From positions 7,730,967-7,794,966 of the forward strand of contig JABAKD010000015.1 in the NCBI GenBank assembly GCA_012845835.1: 64,000 nucleotides of DNA, written 5' to 3'. Shown one piece after another: positions 41,011-53,020 of the stretch (within the stretch, counting starts at the first letter, position 1; every line of letters starts with the position of its first letter). This DNA is from Undaria pinnatifida. Lineage: Eukaryota > Sar > Phaeophyceae > Laminariales > Alariaceae. Position numbers and translations under genes: made by a program. Below the pieces are notes generated by a model. It saw only the letters and a program-made list of their open reading frames with translations, was not told the origin of the DNA and did no database searches.

Positions 41011-41206
41011 GGGGTCCCAATAGTGCCGGCATGCGCCAGCCCAATAAACCGGCACTATTCAGGGAACCAGCACTATTGGACACGAAGTCGAGTTAGATAG
41101 CTACTAGTCTTGCAATGTTAATAGAGTTCCAGCCGTGCCAAGCGATTTCACCGGCACTATGGAGAGAAGTGGCACTGTTCAACCGGCATTATTATTGGGA
41201 GCCCCC
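41011..41206. mobile_element. MITE family G, copy 2, near the start of intron 2
   Basis: About 196 bp starting GGGGTCCCAATAGTGCCGG and ending CCGGCATTATTATTGGGAGCC, imperfect inverted repeats. It begins 49 bp after the exon 2 donor and shares the TAGTGCCGG terminal motif with the copy in intron 1. Confidence 0.7.
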
Positions 41207-41384
41207 CACAACATTCTGTACCGAGAGACCCTGCCTGCTGCCTGCTCCAAATGGTAAAAATCTTGGATCTTGCCTTTCTTTGCCCCTGCCCTCCCGGAAA
41301 TACTTTTTTACTACTCCGGAGTATTATAATATCACATCAGTGCACAGAATGATTATTATGGAAAATCGTCCTGTTGACCCTGAC

Positions 41385-41560
41385 AACATCCAGGGGAGTC
41401 GCCGACCTATGTCTTTCATGGGGATCAAATATATAACAGGCACGAACTACCTTCCGTAAATTTTGTGCAACTACTACTGCTGTATATTCGCGAAACATGG
41501 ATGTACCACGCAGCTTGCAACAAAGTTGAGTTTCATCCATTCAATCGGTCGGACTCACAG
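41385..41560 (-). repeat. Dispersed repeat family B, decayed reversed copy
   Basis: CCCTGACAACATCC, GGGGAGTCGCCGACCTATG and CAAAGTTGAGTTTC with an altered middle identify a diverged reverse-oriented copy. Confidence 0.65.
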
Positions 41561-41759
41561 CTAACGTTATTCAATTTTATAAAATATGGCAGCTGTGTGT
41601 ATCTTGTTCTCAGTGTTGCTGGATACGTTATGACCTTTAATTAGTAATTACTGGTAGTACTTGAAGTACCCATCTCGTTCTCGATCATTGCGATGTGGCT
41701 GAATACAGACAGTGTGTGTTTTCTTCACATGCAACCGTTCTTTCTACCTACAACACGAC

Positions 41760-42065
41760 GGGAGCCCCTATTTGCAGGACGGGCCTGCAGCGAATTCTTG
41801 CAGGACGTTTTGGCACACTTTTGTCCCAGGTACCTGCACAGACCCCACCCAACCCCAACCCTAACCCTAACCCTAACCCCAACACCAACCCGACCCCTGA
41901 CCGTTTGACCGGTACGGGGGGCTAAAAGTGCCCTCGCGCGGCTTCGCCGCGCGTGCGGCAGGCGTTCGCCAAAAAAAACGCGGGCAATAAAAAGCGGCAG
42001 GTGGCCAATCAGAGGCACGTCCTGCAAGAATTCGTTGCAGGCCCGTCCTGCAAATAGGGTTTCTC
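41760..42065. mobile_element. MULE-type MITE with 9 bp target duplication
   Basis: CAACACGAC at 41751-41759 is repeated exactly at 42066-42074. Between them a 306 bp element has ~50 bp TIRs: GGGAGCCCCTATTTGCAGGA and onward at the left and, reverse complemented, GAGAAACCCTATTTGCAGGA at the right. The inner ~40 bp are nearly perfect, including CGAATTCTTGCAGGACGT. A 9 bp duplication with long TIRs is the hallmark of Mutator-like elements. The interior has a TTAGGG-type telomere-like tract and a CGCGCGGC hairpin but no transposase. Confidence 0.88.
41848..41890 (-). repeat. Interstitial telomere-like tract inside the MULE-MITE
   Basis: CCCAACCCCAACCCTAACCC and further CCCTAA hexamers; the reverse strand is TTAGGG-rich with GGGGTT variants. 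Confidence 0.8.
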
Positions 42066-42262
42066 CAACACGACATCATCAGTATACACTTATCTGCCAT
42101 CGCAGTGTTCGTGCTGATTTTTCATCCTAGTGATATAAATTATGTGGTCAAAGCGTCACAGACTCTGTGCGACAGAGCAAACCAAACAACGGTATGTGGT
42201 AGTAGTCACTACCCAGGTTTTAGTCAGAGCAAAAAAAGCTGTCGATTCCTGGGTGGATATCT

Positions 42263-42302
42263 CACCTTCTTGGCCGAACCTTATAGGTTCGGCCGAAGAA
42301 GG
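42263..42302. other. 17 bp stem-loop
   Basis: CCTTCTTGGCCGAACCT pairs with AGGTTCGGCCGAAGAAGG (one inserted base) around a TAT loop. Very stable on paper; function unknown. Confidence 0.75.
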
Positions 42303-42830
42303 CCGGCAAGTCCAAGAGGTGTTGACTAAACCGTAGGGGCGAGGATAACACCAAGTCTGCGTTCTGCAGATATCTGATGGACAAAAACTGGTACACAAAC
42401 GAAAGCGTATGGAGTTCAAGCCTTTTATACCCGGATCTCCAGGAGGATCCCGAAAAAAAAAAAAAAAAAGTAGTAGTTGTAGTCGCAATTTATGTGGTCT
42501 CTGATCTTGCCTCTTTCAAAGTGATGTACTTGAGAGTTGGTATATATCGTGGTATATATATGTTGATGGATACATCGTTTTTCTAACAACTCTAAAACTG
42601 AATTTTTGTGTATTGTTTTGGTTTTTTTCATCCCATTTATTTATTACCCTCGTGCACTATCGTACTCTCGCCCTCCCTCCCCCAGTAGTACCTCAGATCC
42701 GGGGTCACATAGTCGCCCTTCATCCTCCGCTCCCCACGAAGGTGCGCGGTTTGTTTTTCTTTAATTATCGTAAAAGACATACGGAAGGGTTTTCTCAGTG
42801 AATATATGTGTAGTACCAGGTATGTATTAT

Positions 42831-43080
42831 TGACTGATTCTACGATAGCCCGCCCCCCCCAAACCAGCGATTTCGAACATTTCATGGCTGCTTGACACGA
42901 GGAAGGATGCTACGAAGAAAATATCTTCCTGTAGTTCCTTGGTTGCAAAAGACTATCGAGCGATGACATCAAGGTGGCAAGGGCTACCGTATTTTCAAGA
43001 GATACGGCCGGGAGATGGTTTCAAAACCGGCGACATTCGTTGAAGAAAAGTTGGAGGGGGGCTACCGTAAAACGACTCTA
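42831..43080 (+). mobile_element. MITE family C, copy 3 (uninterrupted)
   Basis: 250 bp from TGACTGATTCTACGATAGCC to GGCTACCGTAAAACGACTCT, whose ends are imperfect inverted repeats. Internal AGGAAGGATGCTACGAAG, GGTGGCAAGGGCTACCG and GGTTTCAAAACCGGCGA match the other copies. This copy shows the element's organisation without the 8.8 kb array. Confidence 0.8.
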
Positions 43081-43197
43081 TTATATAGTGCTGTGTATTA
43101 TCCTGTCTTCACATTAAATCATTATTTTTCTACCCGACGACATCATCGTTAGTACAACACCCAGTATCTTTCCCGACCGATAAGCTTTTTCACCCAT

Positions 43198-43385
43198 TTT
43201 GTACCTTGTTCTCAGCACACTACATGATTTTTTCTTTCGTGTTCTGCATCTTGTTCTCAGTGTTGCTGGGCATACATTTTTTCCTTAAATTTGTATCTTG
43301 TTCTCAGAATTGCTGGATATTTTTTCTTCATTTTTTTTCATATCATCTGATCTTGTTCTCAGTGTTGGCGGGCTTCATTTTTGCC
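43198..43385 (+). repeat. ~50 bp tandem repeat of TTGTTCTCAG
   Basis: Four units contain (C/A)TCTTGTTCTCAGTGTTGCTGG or variants at about 43206, 43247, 43299 and 43348 within T-rich DNA. A single related phrase is at about 41599. Confidence 0.7.
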
Positions 43386-43684
43386 AAGTTTAAACTAGAG
43401 ATATTTTTGTATACGTTCGGGGACCAAAGGACTCCCCGTGCGTTCCGTCGGGAAACAAGCAAAGAGCGTCTGTTGACGCAACTGATACAGTAGTAATGCT
43501 GTTCCAGGTATTAAATAGCAGACTACCAGGTACGTATTATTTTTAGAATGAAAAAATGCACTTCAGCTGTGAGATCGACCACAAAGGTATTAAATGGTGA
43601 TCCTAAATAATATGTAGAACATATCTTATTAGTATAGACTATACGTAGTATATACTCGTAGGGTATTAGTATACGGGCACCAGT

Positions 43685-44080
43685 ATATTATAAAAATAAA
43701 AATACACACCAGCTGTCGAAGATTTCGTCGAAACTCATATTTGCAAGCTGTGTGCGATACTCAGACCGCGCGTACTACTGGGTGTGTGTCCTCATTAAGA
43801 ATATAGGTCGTCGGCGACTCCCCTTGGAACTACACTGTAGCTTTGTACTAGGGTCAACAGGGTGATGTTCATCAGTCTGTGCGTGGAAACTGTAAAACCT
43901 GTTTCTGAGGGGGACAAAATCTGAAGAGCTGTGGAAGGAAAGGCATTATTAGTTTATCGAGTGCCCTTGTGTATCCTGTAAGTCGTACAACCGGTGAGGG
44001 GAGGGCAGAGAGTTTTTAAGGCGTGGGGACCGGGGCCGGGGGGGGGGCGGGGTTGTAGAGGGGGGGGGGCAGTACATTAT
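43685..44080 (+). repeat. Dispersed repeat family B, near full-length copy
   Basis: All landmarks in order: ACACCAGCTGTCGAAGATTT, TGCAAGCTGTGTGCGATAC, GGCGACTCCCCTTGGAAC, GGGTCAACAGGGTGATGTT, TGTGCGTGGAAACTGTAAAA, GGGGGACAAAATCTGAAG and CAACCGGTGAGGGGAGGG, ending in G-runs near 44035-44070. Confidence 0.9.
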
Positions 44081-45870
44081 AACAGGCAGGGTAGATCATC
44101 ACTTACGGCCTTCTAATTCGAGTACGAGCTCTCCCGTCTTCAGTCTACCTCTTCTAACATACCTGGTATTATTGTTATAGCTACGATAACAGCTAGCTGT
44201 ACATATAGACTACATACACATGACATGTGCCCGGAAGAATTCGCTGAGAACGCTGTTGTTCTGCTGTCACTTGCTTGCGTGGTTTCCCTCTCCTCCTATC
44301 TGTGTGTATATCCCCAAGCAAGCGAATGTTTCACTGGGCGTCACATTATTATGCTGTACGTGAATAAAATCAGTCTATCTACGAGTAGTGGTCTGTCTGC
44401 TATCTCGACTCTGCCAGCTCTCCTTGGTTGTTTTGGCTGCTGCTATGCTGCTGCTGTTGTTGGTGGTGTTGCTGTACTCGACCTTGACTATAGCCGGCCT
44501 CAACCCGCCTATCATATGTCTAGACTATATTATAAAAATAAAAGTACACTCCATATGTACCTCGTCGTATATACCAGCGGATCTTCCGGTCCCCGCTCAT
44601 GTGTCTGGGTCAAAATAATACATATGAAATCGCACTATGTGTCTGGAAATATTCACCCGTTGCGTATTCTGATGTGCCAACTTCCACAATAATACGTGCT
44701 TTGTCTTCACATAATATACGTGAGCTCTAAAAAAAGTTGAAAACACGACAAATTCATATTCTAATGACCATGTTGTCGCGGCGGTAAGTTTGTAAGTACA
44801 CTGCAAGTAGTAACCATTGGTTGGCCGTTTCGGTGCCGAATGGGTCAAGGAGCGTGGTTTCCGCTTTTTAGGCCCGGGCCGAAGCTAACAAGGCTCATTC
44901 ATGACGGGATGACGGGAATATTGTTACCGCCACTGCCATACATAGGCCCGTGGCACTACCACCACGCACGGTGGGCCGCATAACACGTGAGATATCACAC
45001 CGCCTGGGGTGATTTTCTGGGATGATTTGCTCCCAAACGGGGGGGGCACACACGCAGCAAAAAAAAAATGAGATTTTGGGGAGGGATCGCCGAGGTAGTA
45101 CGAGTAGTAGTGTGGAATTCATGGGTGCACGCTCGGCGTTTGCACTCTCCCTGTTGCTGTCGAAAAAAGTAGCTTTGTTCGAAGTTTTGTCCGAGGGGAT
45201 GGGCTAGTTTGGGGGGTTATAAGGTTGCACTACTAGCATGGAGTCCGCTTTGACTTGCGCTGCCCTCTGCCAGGGAGTTGCGGAAGCTCCACCAGTAATA
45301 GGTATCGGCGCCACCGCCATCATTCCTCCCATCTGCACGCAATTGTCTTCTTGTCGTCCATTGTATACAACACAAGGCACCTACGAATATGAAACAGGAA
45401 CTACGGCCCCTCCGGTTGCATTTCTTGTTTGAGCAGGAGTGCTATACACCCAAATCTACAGTATAATAACTCCTCCCGGATTTCTTTTTTTCCTGTGAAG
45501 TTCAACCTGGCTTTCTTATTGTCCTGTTTGCTACTTACTATTATTGTTGTATCATGTGCCCTTTGTGCTGCTGCACCAGCCAGGCAATAATGATGTACAC
45601 CACCTGGCATAACGTTAGACAAACGCGCAGGACCGTAGAAGTCGACCATAATCTCTGTACAACCGTCATTAGTAATTTGTGAACAAATGTTAACACTCAT
45701 ACAAGCAGTCATGGCCTTTCAATAGTGCGCTCTCTTTTAATGCAGGGCCTGCCCCAGTTTAGTGCGGTGACAAATCTCTGGTCACGACCTTATGTTATCC
45801 TACAGAATATCACACTACCCTTGGATAGTTTGGGGTCTCATTATGGTGCGGGTATTGCCATCTGGCTGAA

Positions 45871-46140
45871 AGTCGTTCTACGCAGAGCCCCCGCCACTTT
45901 TCTTGAACGAAAACGCCGGGTTTGAAACCAACTCCCGGCCATATGTCCTGAAATACGATGCCCCTTGCCACCCGACGTCGTCATTCCATAGTTATTTGAG
46001 CAAACAAGAAAATATTATCCCAAGTATGAAGCAATTTTTTCCATAACATAGCATCCTTCCTCGTGTCGAGCAGCCATGAAACGTTCGTTAAAGATATCAC
46101 TGGTTTTGGGGGGAAAGCTATCGTCGTCGCAGAATCAGTC
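45871..46140 (-). mobile_element. MITE family C, copy 4, reversed
   Basis: It begins AGTCGTTCTACGCAGAGCCC and ends GCAGAATCAGTC, with AAACCAACTCCCGGCC, CCGACGTCGTCATT and GCAGCCATGAAACGTTCGTT inside. This is the reverse complement of the 42831-43080 layout. Confidence 0.78.
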
Positions 46141-46589
46141 CAAAGCACGGCACTATTGCGAGGGACCATGAGTTGACTGTTTATGGTCCGTTCTGTGTCT
46201 GGAACCACAGTAGTCACACATGGTTTCTGGTATGTGTGCTGATCAGCCGACTCCAAAATATCTGACCAAAAAAAGTTGAAAAAAACTGGAAAAAAAAAAC
46301 TGGAAAAGACAAAATAATCTCAATCTAACCATGTTAACACCGCGGTAGTATACAGCAACCATATATATGTTGTTTGGGTGCCGAAAGGTTTTCGGAGCGG
46401 GACGTTCTTCACCCGCTTTGAGCCGGGGCATTATGTAGCGCCATCGGGATCGTTGTTGGCATCGCGATGCGCTCTCAGCATCGAGGAATCAGTCACAGGC
46501 ATTGACTAATGTTCAGGCGCGGCCTTGAAAGCCCGGTCTTGACATTAATAATCACCCTATTGACCCTGGTACAAGCTACACTGGTGGTG

Positions 46590-46760
46590 TTGTTCTGAGG
46601 GGAGTCGCCGACCTAAATCCTTAATGAGGACACACAACACCCACCCAGTAACACGCGCGATCGGAGTATCGCACACAGCTTGCAAAGATGAATTTCGACG
46701 AAATGTACGATCCCACAGCAGCAGTAGTTGGAGCGTATTTTATTTTTTTATAATATATAT
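46590..46760 (-). repeat. Dispersed repeat family B, reversed partial copy
   Basis: GGGGAGTCGCCGACCTAAATCC, CGCGCGATCGGAGTATCGC, CTTGCAAAGATGAATTTCGACG and a 5' end CAGCAGTAGTTGGAGCG identify it. Confidence 0.8.
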
Positions 46761-47954
46761 ACTAAAACAGGACACGCTATTAAAAGCTAATAATGATATG
46801 CAGAAACACTGGTGACCCAGGCTGGGTTTCTCATTTGCAGAGGGTGCGTTCCACACTAAATTCAGTACAACGGCACCCGGATTTCATGTGTTCCTGCAAA
46901 TGTCAACCTCTGGCTTTTCCTGTTACCCTCTGCTTATCTAAAATAGCAAGTAAACTAGTGCCGTCTAGTCTACGTGTAACATTATTAGTCCACAAACAAA
47001 CCACGAGCGGCAGTACTAAACCATTTGACATAAACTTCACGACGAAAACAGTCGGACAAATAAACAGGGTGAATGAATGTATGTATCGGTGGCGGTCAAA
47101 CAACATGCTATACAGTATAGCGTGGGCTTATCATCGTGTGAGCGCGCAACACACAACGTAGACTATATAAGATTATACGAGCAATTAAAACTGTAAGCTG
47201 GAACACTCTAGTCTAATGTCAGAAATAAGCTGGTGGACCAGGTGGTGCGTGCCAAGCAAGGACGATGCCCCGTGGTTAGTGATTGGAACTGCGTCGGACA
47301 TATGCTCGGTGCGTTGTGGGCCAATGGAATGGAGAGCCAAAAAGTACCGATATTTTCGTCGAAACCTACCGATTTTTGCTGTGTGTGGTCCTTTTTGGCT
47401 TTTTTTTCAGGAAAGTCCCGCAAATCCTTCCTTCGGGGGGATTTTGAAATTTTCTTTTTACGAAGAACGTTTTTCGCAAATACTCTTGTTTTTGACACCA
47501 CCCGGCAATGGTGTGCAGCATGAACGACCCTTAGTGACGATCACTCCTACCTGCCTGTGAACATTCCCAGAAATTACCGGAGATGGAGAAAAAAAACAAT
47601 GACAACACGCGATAAGTGACGGGCACCTCTCTTTCTTGCATTGTTTGTGGAGTCCGATATATTTCCTGGTAAAATGCGTCGCGTCGTATGTAGCCTCCCC
47701 TCTCAGTGCTGTGGAACGGCTTTAATTTCGTTGTTGATGGTGTAGTCCGACACAAAAATAAGTGGAAAAATCCACCCCATGTTGTTATAGTTCAAGCTAT
47801 GTGTAGCACGCCGCGGCACTTCCGTGTGTTGCTTGATCCTGTAACCGCCAGCTGTTTCTAGTGATATCTATTATATTCGTCACGATTTCCCTCTGAAATC
47901 CCAAACGGGAATGGCTTTATATACAAATTCATGTATTCGTATATATATTCACAC

Positions 47955-48245
47955 ACATGTACTCTCCAGCTTCTGGACAAGCCGTGGTCGCAGATAGATG
48001 TCGTCCCTTCTCCCCCCCGATTCTTGCCTTCAATTTTTTATCGCGCATAGGGTTGAGCAATTCCACTGCTCGTCGGTTTTTCTTCGAGTGTTGCGAACTC
48101 ACGCCCTCGCGCTTTCCGCAAGTCAATTTGCGCGCAAGAAAAAATCCCCACGCATTTATACGAGTATGCCCTCGGGGGGATTCGAACTCACGAACCGACC
48201 TATACCAGGGTCGACGACAACCTGATGCGCCACCGGGGCGACCGG
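47955..48245 (-). mobile_element. tRNA-derived SINE, copy 2
   Basis: On the minus strand the 5' end near 48245 reads CCGGTCGCCCCGGTGGCGCA, with GGTGGCGCATCAGGTTG as A box. GTGAGTTCGAATCCCCCC is the B box and T arm, and GCCCCGG can pair with CCGAGGGC as an acceptor stem. A ~200 bp body follows, with CGCTTTCCGCAAGTCAATT (as read on the + strand), shared with the copy at 23765-24062. The A and B boxes would serve as an internal RNA polymerase III promoter. Confidence 0.82.
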
Positions 48246-49114
48246 TACGTATATATGCCACCCTGGGTACAAACATAAGACACTTTTCCCTAGTCTAATC
48301 CCATATAAACGTAACCTATATTCGGGCCTTTTTTTTCGTTAAAGCAGTAACTCAGTGTTGTTTTACTACAGCGAAAATGAAACAAATAGGTTGTAAATTG
48401 TAAATTGCCATTAATATTAATAGTTGCAATCGAAGGAGTTACTCCTTCTAAAGCTGCAACTCGTTTCTGGGACAACTACTTGGAAATAGACTGGGACATT
48501 TTTTTCGGTGGCAAAACAACTAACACCCATATATTGCGAAAAGTCGCTAGAACATAACGCAAAAAAAAAGGAAAACGCTGCTCTCAATTGTTCATTCTAA
48601 GAGCGGCCCTGCAGTTTGCAGTTCACGGATGAATGGGCCAGCTGGGGGGGTCGGGGGCCTCGGGTACGTCAGTTATTGATAGTAGACTTCGCATTCTCTC
48701 CCAACTTCAAGCGTATAGTATGTAATCGACCATGTGGTTGGTGAACAGCAGGAGGCCGAACCACGACAAAATTTTCACGTCCATTGCAACGATCAAACAC
48801 ACATGCATCATCGGACCTTATACTGGGTATACGAAGAATGCAGCGGGAGGAGCAAAAAACAGTGGCCCATATCACACCAGGCCCATCCCATTGGAGCGCC
48901 TGTGTTATCCATGTTCGGCTTGCGACGCCCCCGGGCTATCAAGTCAACCCCATCCCGAAGGGCCGAAGGGGAACAACCTTGTACGTCGTATATAGGTGCT
49001 GGAATGTACAAGTATGCGTTCCACAGCCGTCAGATTTCGTCCCCCTTAAACAGCGGATTGTATCGTTTCCGTTCGTAGATTGATCAACATCATCCTGTTG
49101 ACCCTGAGATGCAA

Positions 49115-49255
49115 GCTATAGATCTAAAGGGAGTCGCCGACCTGTATCCTTTTGGGGGGCTCGCGCGCAGTAGTGCGCGCGACCGGGGTGTCACGCACGG
49201 CTTGCAAAGACGGGTTTCGACGAAATCTGATCTTCGATCTCACATCTGGCATGTG
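49115..49255 (-). repeat. Dispersed repeat family B, reversed partial copy
   Basis: GGGAGTCGCCGACCTGTATCC, GCGCGACCGGGGTGTCACGC, CTTGCAAAGACGGGTTTCGACG and CGATCTCACATCTGG. The copy is unusually G/C-shifted (GGGGTG for GGAGTA). Confidence 0.75.
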
Positions 49256-50404
49256 TGTGTGTTTTTTATTAAGATATAAGCCATTGGCCCTTTTATTTTT
49301 AAGGTATGGCCCCATCCGCCAGCGGGGCGGAGGGTGCGGCCCTATTCCCGAGTCGTACATGACGGTATAGACCAGTAATCGCTGATATTTCCGACAGCGT
49401 CGGACATTGCGCACCATCACAACGCGTGAACTAGATACAGAGCCTGTAATACCGTATTCCGCAAGGCATGGAAGGTCACCCACAATACATACGGCACGGG
49501 CCCTTCTACTCGTGCTACCGCGGCACTACCACTGCACTAAATACTTTACTACGTACTGCATTCCTACTGCATTCCTACCAATACTACTATAGACTATGCT
49601 ACTACTGCTATACTACTACAGTACCATATATATTTGCATAAACGAAGTGCTGCTATGATCTACAAGGTACCTGGTACTGATAAATCACTACCTGGTACTA
49701 TCAATAATACCGCACCCGGTACATTACATAGCGGTGTTGGACATCACCCATCATTGTGTCGCAGCAGCCTTAACCCGTAGCAAGACCCACACGCAGCGTC
49801 TGTCGACCATTCGATCGGCCAGAGCATAAGTGTACGCGAGGCACGTAAACAATAGGTGTACGGTACTTGGTGTGGAAAAGGCCAAAACAAAAACGTATAG
49901 AACTCTATACCAGGTACCAGGTATGAATTACAAGATGGCCGATACTTTTCCCGAAAATATTTTCTTGCCGGATTCTTTTTCCGGACAAGTTCCACACAGG
50001 TCGCCCCGGGGTCGGGGTTGGGGTTAGGGCTAGGATGAGAAGATCGTGACAACCCCGCCGTTCCATTTCTGGCGCTCCTATACGAGCTGCTGGTACTTGC
50101 TGTTGGGATGCTACAACTCCGGGAAATACATAATTGCCAGGCAGAGCACCACGCACAGAGGCCTCGGAGCTCTGCCCGTATAGGCACGGGCGTTCTGTTT
50201 GACGTGGCAGCGAGGCCTCCCGCGTTCTGTGCGCGAAGGCCAGCCTTGTGAGTTAAATTACTCGGAGTGCAAAATCAGCGTGGTGTGCTGTTTTGTTATT
50301 GTTGCCATGGTTGTGTTTTTTTCGGACATATGCTGCGATAGAGGTGCACGTTTTCTTTTTTTTCAGGGGCTGCTCACTTGAAACGCTCTACGTATGTATG
50401 ATAT

Positions 50405-50770
50405 TTGACACCATGTTACAAAAACTAGAAATACACTCCAGCTGTGAGATCGAAGATTCTCGTCGGAATTCATCTTTGCAAGCTGTTTGTGATATCCGAT
50501 CGCGAATATACTGGGTGCTTGTCCTCGTTGAGGATGTGTAGGTCGGCGACTCCCGTTGGAACTACAGTGTAGCATGTAACAGGATCAACAGGGTGATGTT
50601 AATCCATCTTTGCGCGGAAACTACAAACCCCGTTTCTGAGGGGGACAAAATCTGGCAGCTATGGCATGCACCAATTTATTATGTATATACATTACCTTGT
50701 ACTTACTTAGTTTTTGTATGACCGGTGAGGGGAGGGGATCGGGTATAGGGGGGATAGGTCGCACAAATGA
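50405..50770 (+). repeat. Dispersed repeat family B, near full-length copy
   Basis: ATACACTCCAGCTGTGAGAT through GGTCGGCGACTCCCGTTGG, CAACAGGGTGATGTTAATCC, GGGGGACAAAATCTGGCAG and GACCGGTGAGGGGAGGGG in order, ending just before a GCACGCGTAATG segment. Confidence 0.88.
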
Positions 50771-51071
50771 GTAGGAGCTTGCTGCACGCGTAATGACGTA
50801 TGACAACAGGTATACTTCACCCGCAAACCGACTGTGAATAAAACAAACTAGAAAAAACCGACGAACCATCCCATGGCCTAGGTATATCCCGACAATATTG
50901 TTTAACCCCCTTTTAGCACCGCAGTCCCGATATCGAGACAAAACACTTGGAGATAAACTAGGAAAACATTTTAGGAGTTAGTTGGAAATGGGTTAAGGAG
51001 CCCCGCCATTGAGCAAATGTTTCAAGTCAAAAATGTACCTGTTATAGAGTGCTCTAAGTCACGAAAATATT

Positions 51072-51305
51072 CCCCCACACCTCGTTATGAGGCGAAAATA
51101 CCTCGCTGGAAGAGGTTCAACCCTGTGATGGAGCTCACAACCGTAGGAGCTCGAGGTCAGGTTTGTACCTACGGTCTACCCGTAACAATCGCTGCGGCTA
51201 GACCGTAGGTACATACCTGACCTCGAGCCCCCACGGTTGTGAGCTCCATCATAAGGTTGCACCTCTTCTAGTGAGGCGTCTTGGCCTCATTACGAGGTGT
51301 GGGGG
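51072..51305. repeat. Long hairpin, ~107 bp arms (family H, copy 2)
   Basis: The left arm (51072-51178) and right arm (51199-51305) are reverse complements at roughly 85-90% identity, around a ~20-base loop. Landmarks pairing across the centre are ACACCTCGTTATGAGG with CCTCATTACGAGGTGT, GGAGCTCACAACCGT with ACGGTTGTGAGCTCC, and CTACGGTCTA with TAGACCGTAG. The right arm with its continuation to 51390 matches the single-armed copy at 7735-7935. Confidence 0.92.
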
Positions 51306-51772
51306 AGTTTATAGCCTCACGTTCGTTTGTTTCGGATAGCCGCATCTTCGATCCCCTTCCCAATTTCTGATTGCTGTTGACATCCTTTGATTTCCATGTT
51401 ATCTGCAACTACGGTGTTCAGGGCGGGCTAATGTTGTATATTCCTCCACCTAGATGGGTAGTCTATAGATTCGTTCATGGTTGGGGTGTAACCAGATGTC
51501 ACAGTCACGTCAAGGCCGTCATAGATGGGCGAGAATGTAAGTGACGGTAATGTACATGAATACAGGACACCCCACCCCATGACCGCCTTTTCTATTTGCT
51601 GTTCCCTAGAGTGTGAGGTTGTCAGCCTTGTGTCTAGGCAGTGAGCCAATCGAGAGATGAATATGAAGACACCAGGAACCATGAGGAGAGCGCTTCCCAA
51701 CACCGACAACCCTGCGTCCCCCCTCGGGGACCACTTGACATACCCCTACCTATATATTACAGCACGCATATT

Positions 51773-51840
51773 ATCATTATTGTTGATTTTATTATTGTTA
51801 TTGTTATTGTTATTATTGTTGTTACTGTTGTTGTTGCTGC

Positions 51841-51871
<31 letters not shown>

Positions 51872-52015
51872 ATTGTTGTTGTTTTTTACTGTTATTGTTA
51901 TTGTTATTGTTATTGTTATTGTTATTGTTATTGTCATTGTTATTGTTATTGTTATTATTGGTATTGGTATTGGTACTGTTAATATAATTGTTATTATGGT
52001 TGTTATTACTGCCCT
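51773..52015 (+). repeat. ATT/GTT trinucleotide and GTTATT microsatellite
   Basis: Runs of TTGTTG, then TTGTTA/TTATTG hexamers (51895-51955) and a GGTATT variant. Long open frames on both strands are a product of the repeat. Confidence 0.95.
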
Positions 52016-52740
52016 CGGCAATGTAACGTAGTTCCGACAGAAAGAAGCTGAACATGCTTCCATTAGTAGTATTTTACCAGGTGTTGATGTTTGCTGCCTT
52101 GCACCGTCGGCGTGAACGGAGTTGAGAGCCCACGACTTAGAGAATCAGACACGCCTCCTTGCTCTGCAAAACTCGGAACGTCTTTCAGCGAAATTAAGTG
52201 CCTTACAGAGCTTCTGGCTTATTATCAAGGTCCCTCAACAGGAACCGGCCGTGTCTTGATCGCTTCTGAGTCCCCGTCACGCTATAATAAATGCAGGGCT
52301 TGTAACGCGTCTGGTACTCTCTCGCGCGTCGGATCCGGCCAGGGTGACCTGACCCGTTCCGTGATATCTGAAACCCTCCTGGCCCAATCGGACCCAATCC
52401 ATGAGATTTCGAAAACCTCCTGACCGGGCCCGACTCGAGCCGCGAGATTTTGAAAACCTCCTCACCCGACCCCGCGTTTCTGGTGGCGACCCTTGCAACG
52501 CCGTGAAAAAGGGCCTACGCCTCGCACCCTCAAGTTCTAAATCGAACGAACGAGAGGAGAAAAACGGCTCGAGCGAGAGACCAGAGACGGCAAAGCGCAA
52601 CAAGTTCAACTTGGAAAATCGCCAGGGAGGGAGCAGAAGCCAGTTTCAACACTTCCTTCAAACAGCCCGCACGCCCAAGTATTGTAGTTCGAAGTAGAAG
52701 AGGATTGCGAACTCCTCGGTCTCTTCGCGCCCTCGGGTGA

Positions 52741-52921
<181 letters not shown>

Positions 52922-52937
52922 ACACACACCGCTATCA

Positions 52938-53020
52938 GCGATGCTCGCGACAACCATTCGCTCTCCCGCCGCACTACAAACCGCCGTCAATCCGCCGGAC
53001 AAACCATCAAACAAGTCACA
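52938..53020 (+). pseudogene. Fragment related to the exon 3 pseudo-copy tails
   Basis: GATGCTCGCGACAACCATTC, CTCTCCCGCCGC and CCGGACAAACCATCAAAC match, with gaps, ATGCTCGCGATAACTACTTG, CTCTCCCACCACGC and CGGACAAACAATCGAATC at about 54552-54626, and a third version at about 53865-53920. Confidence 0.5.
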
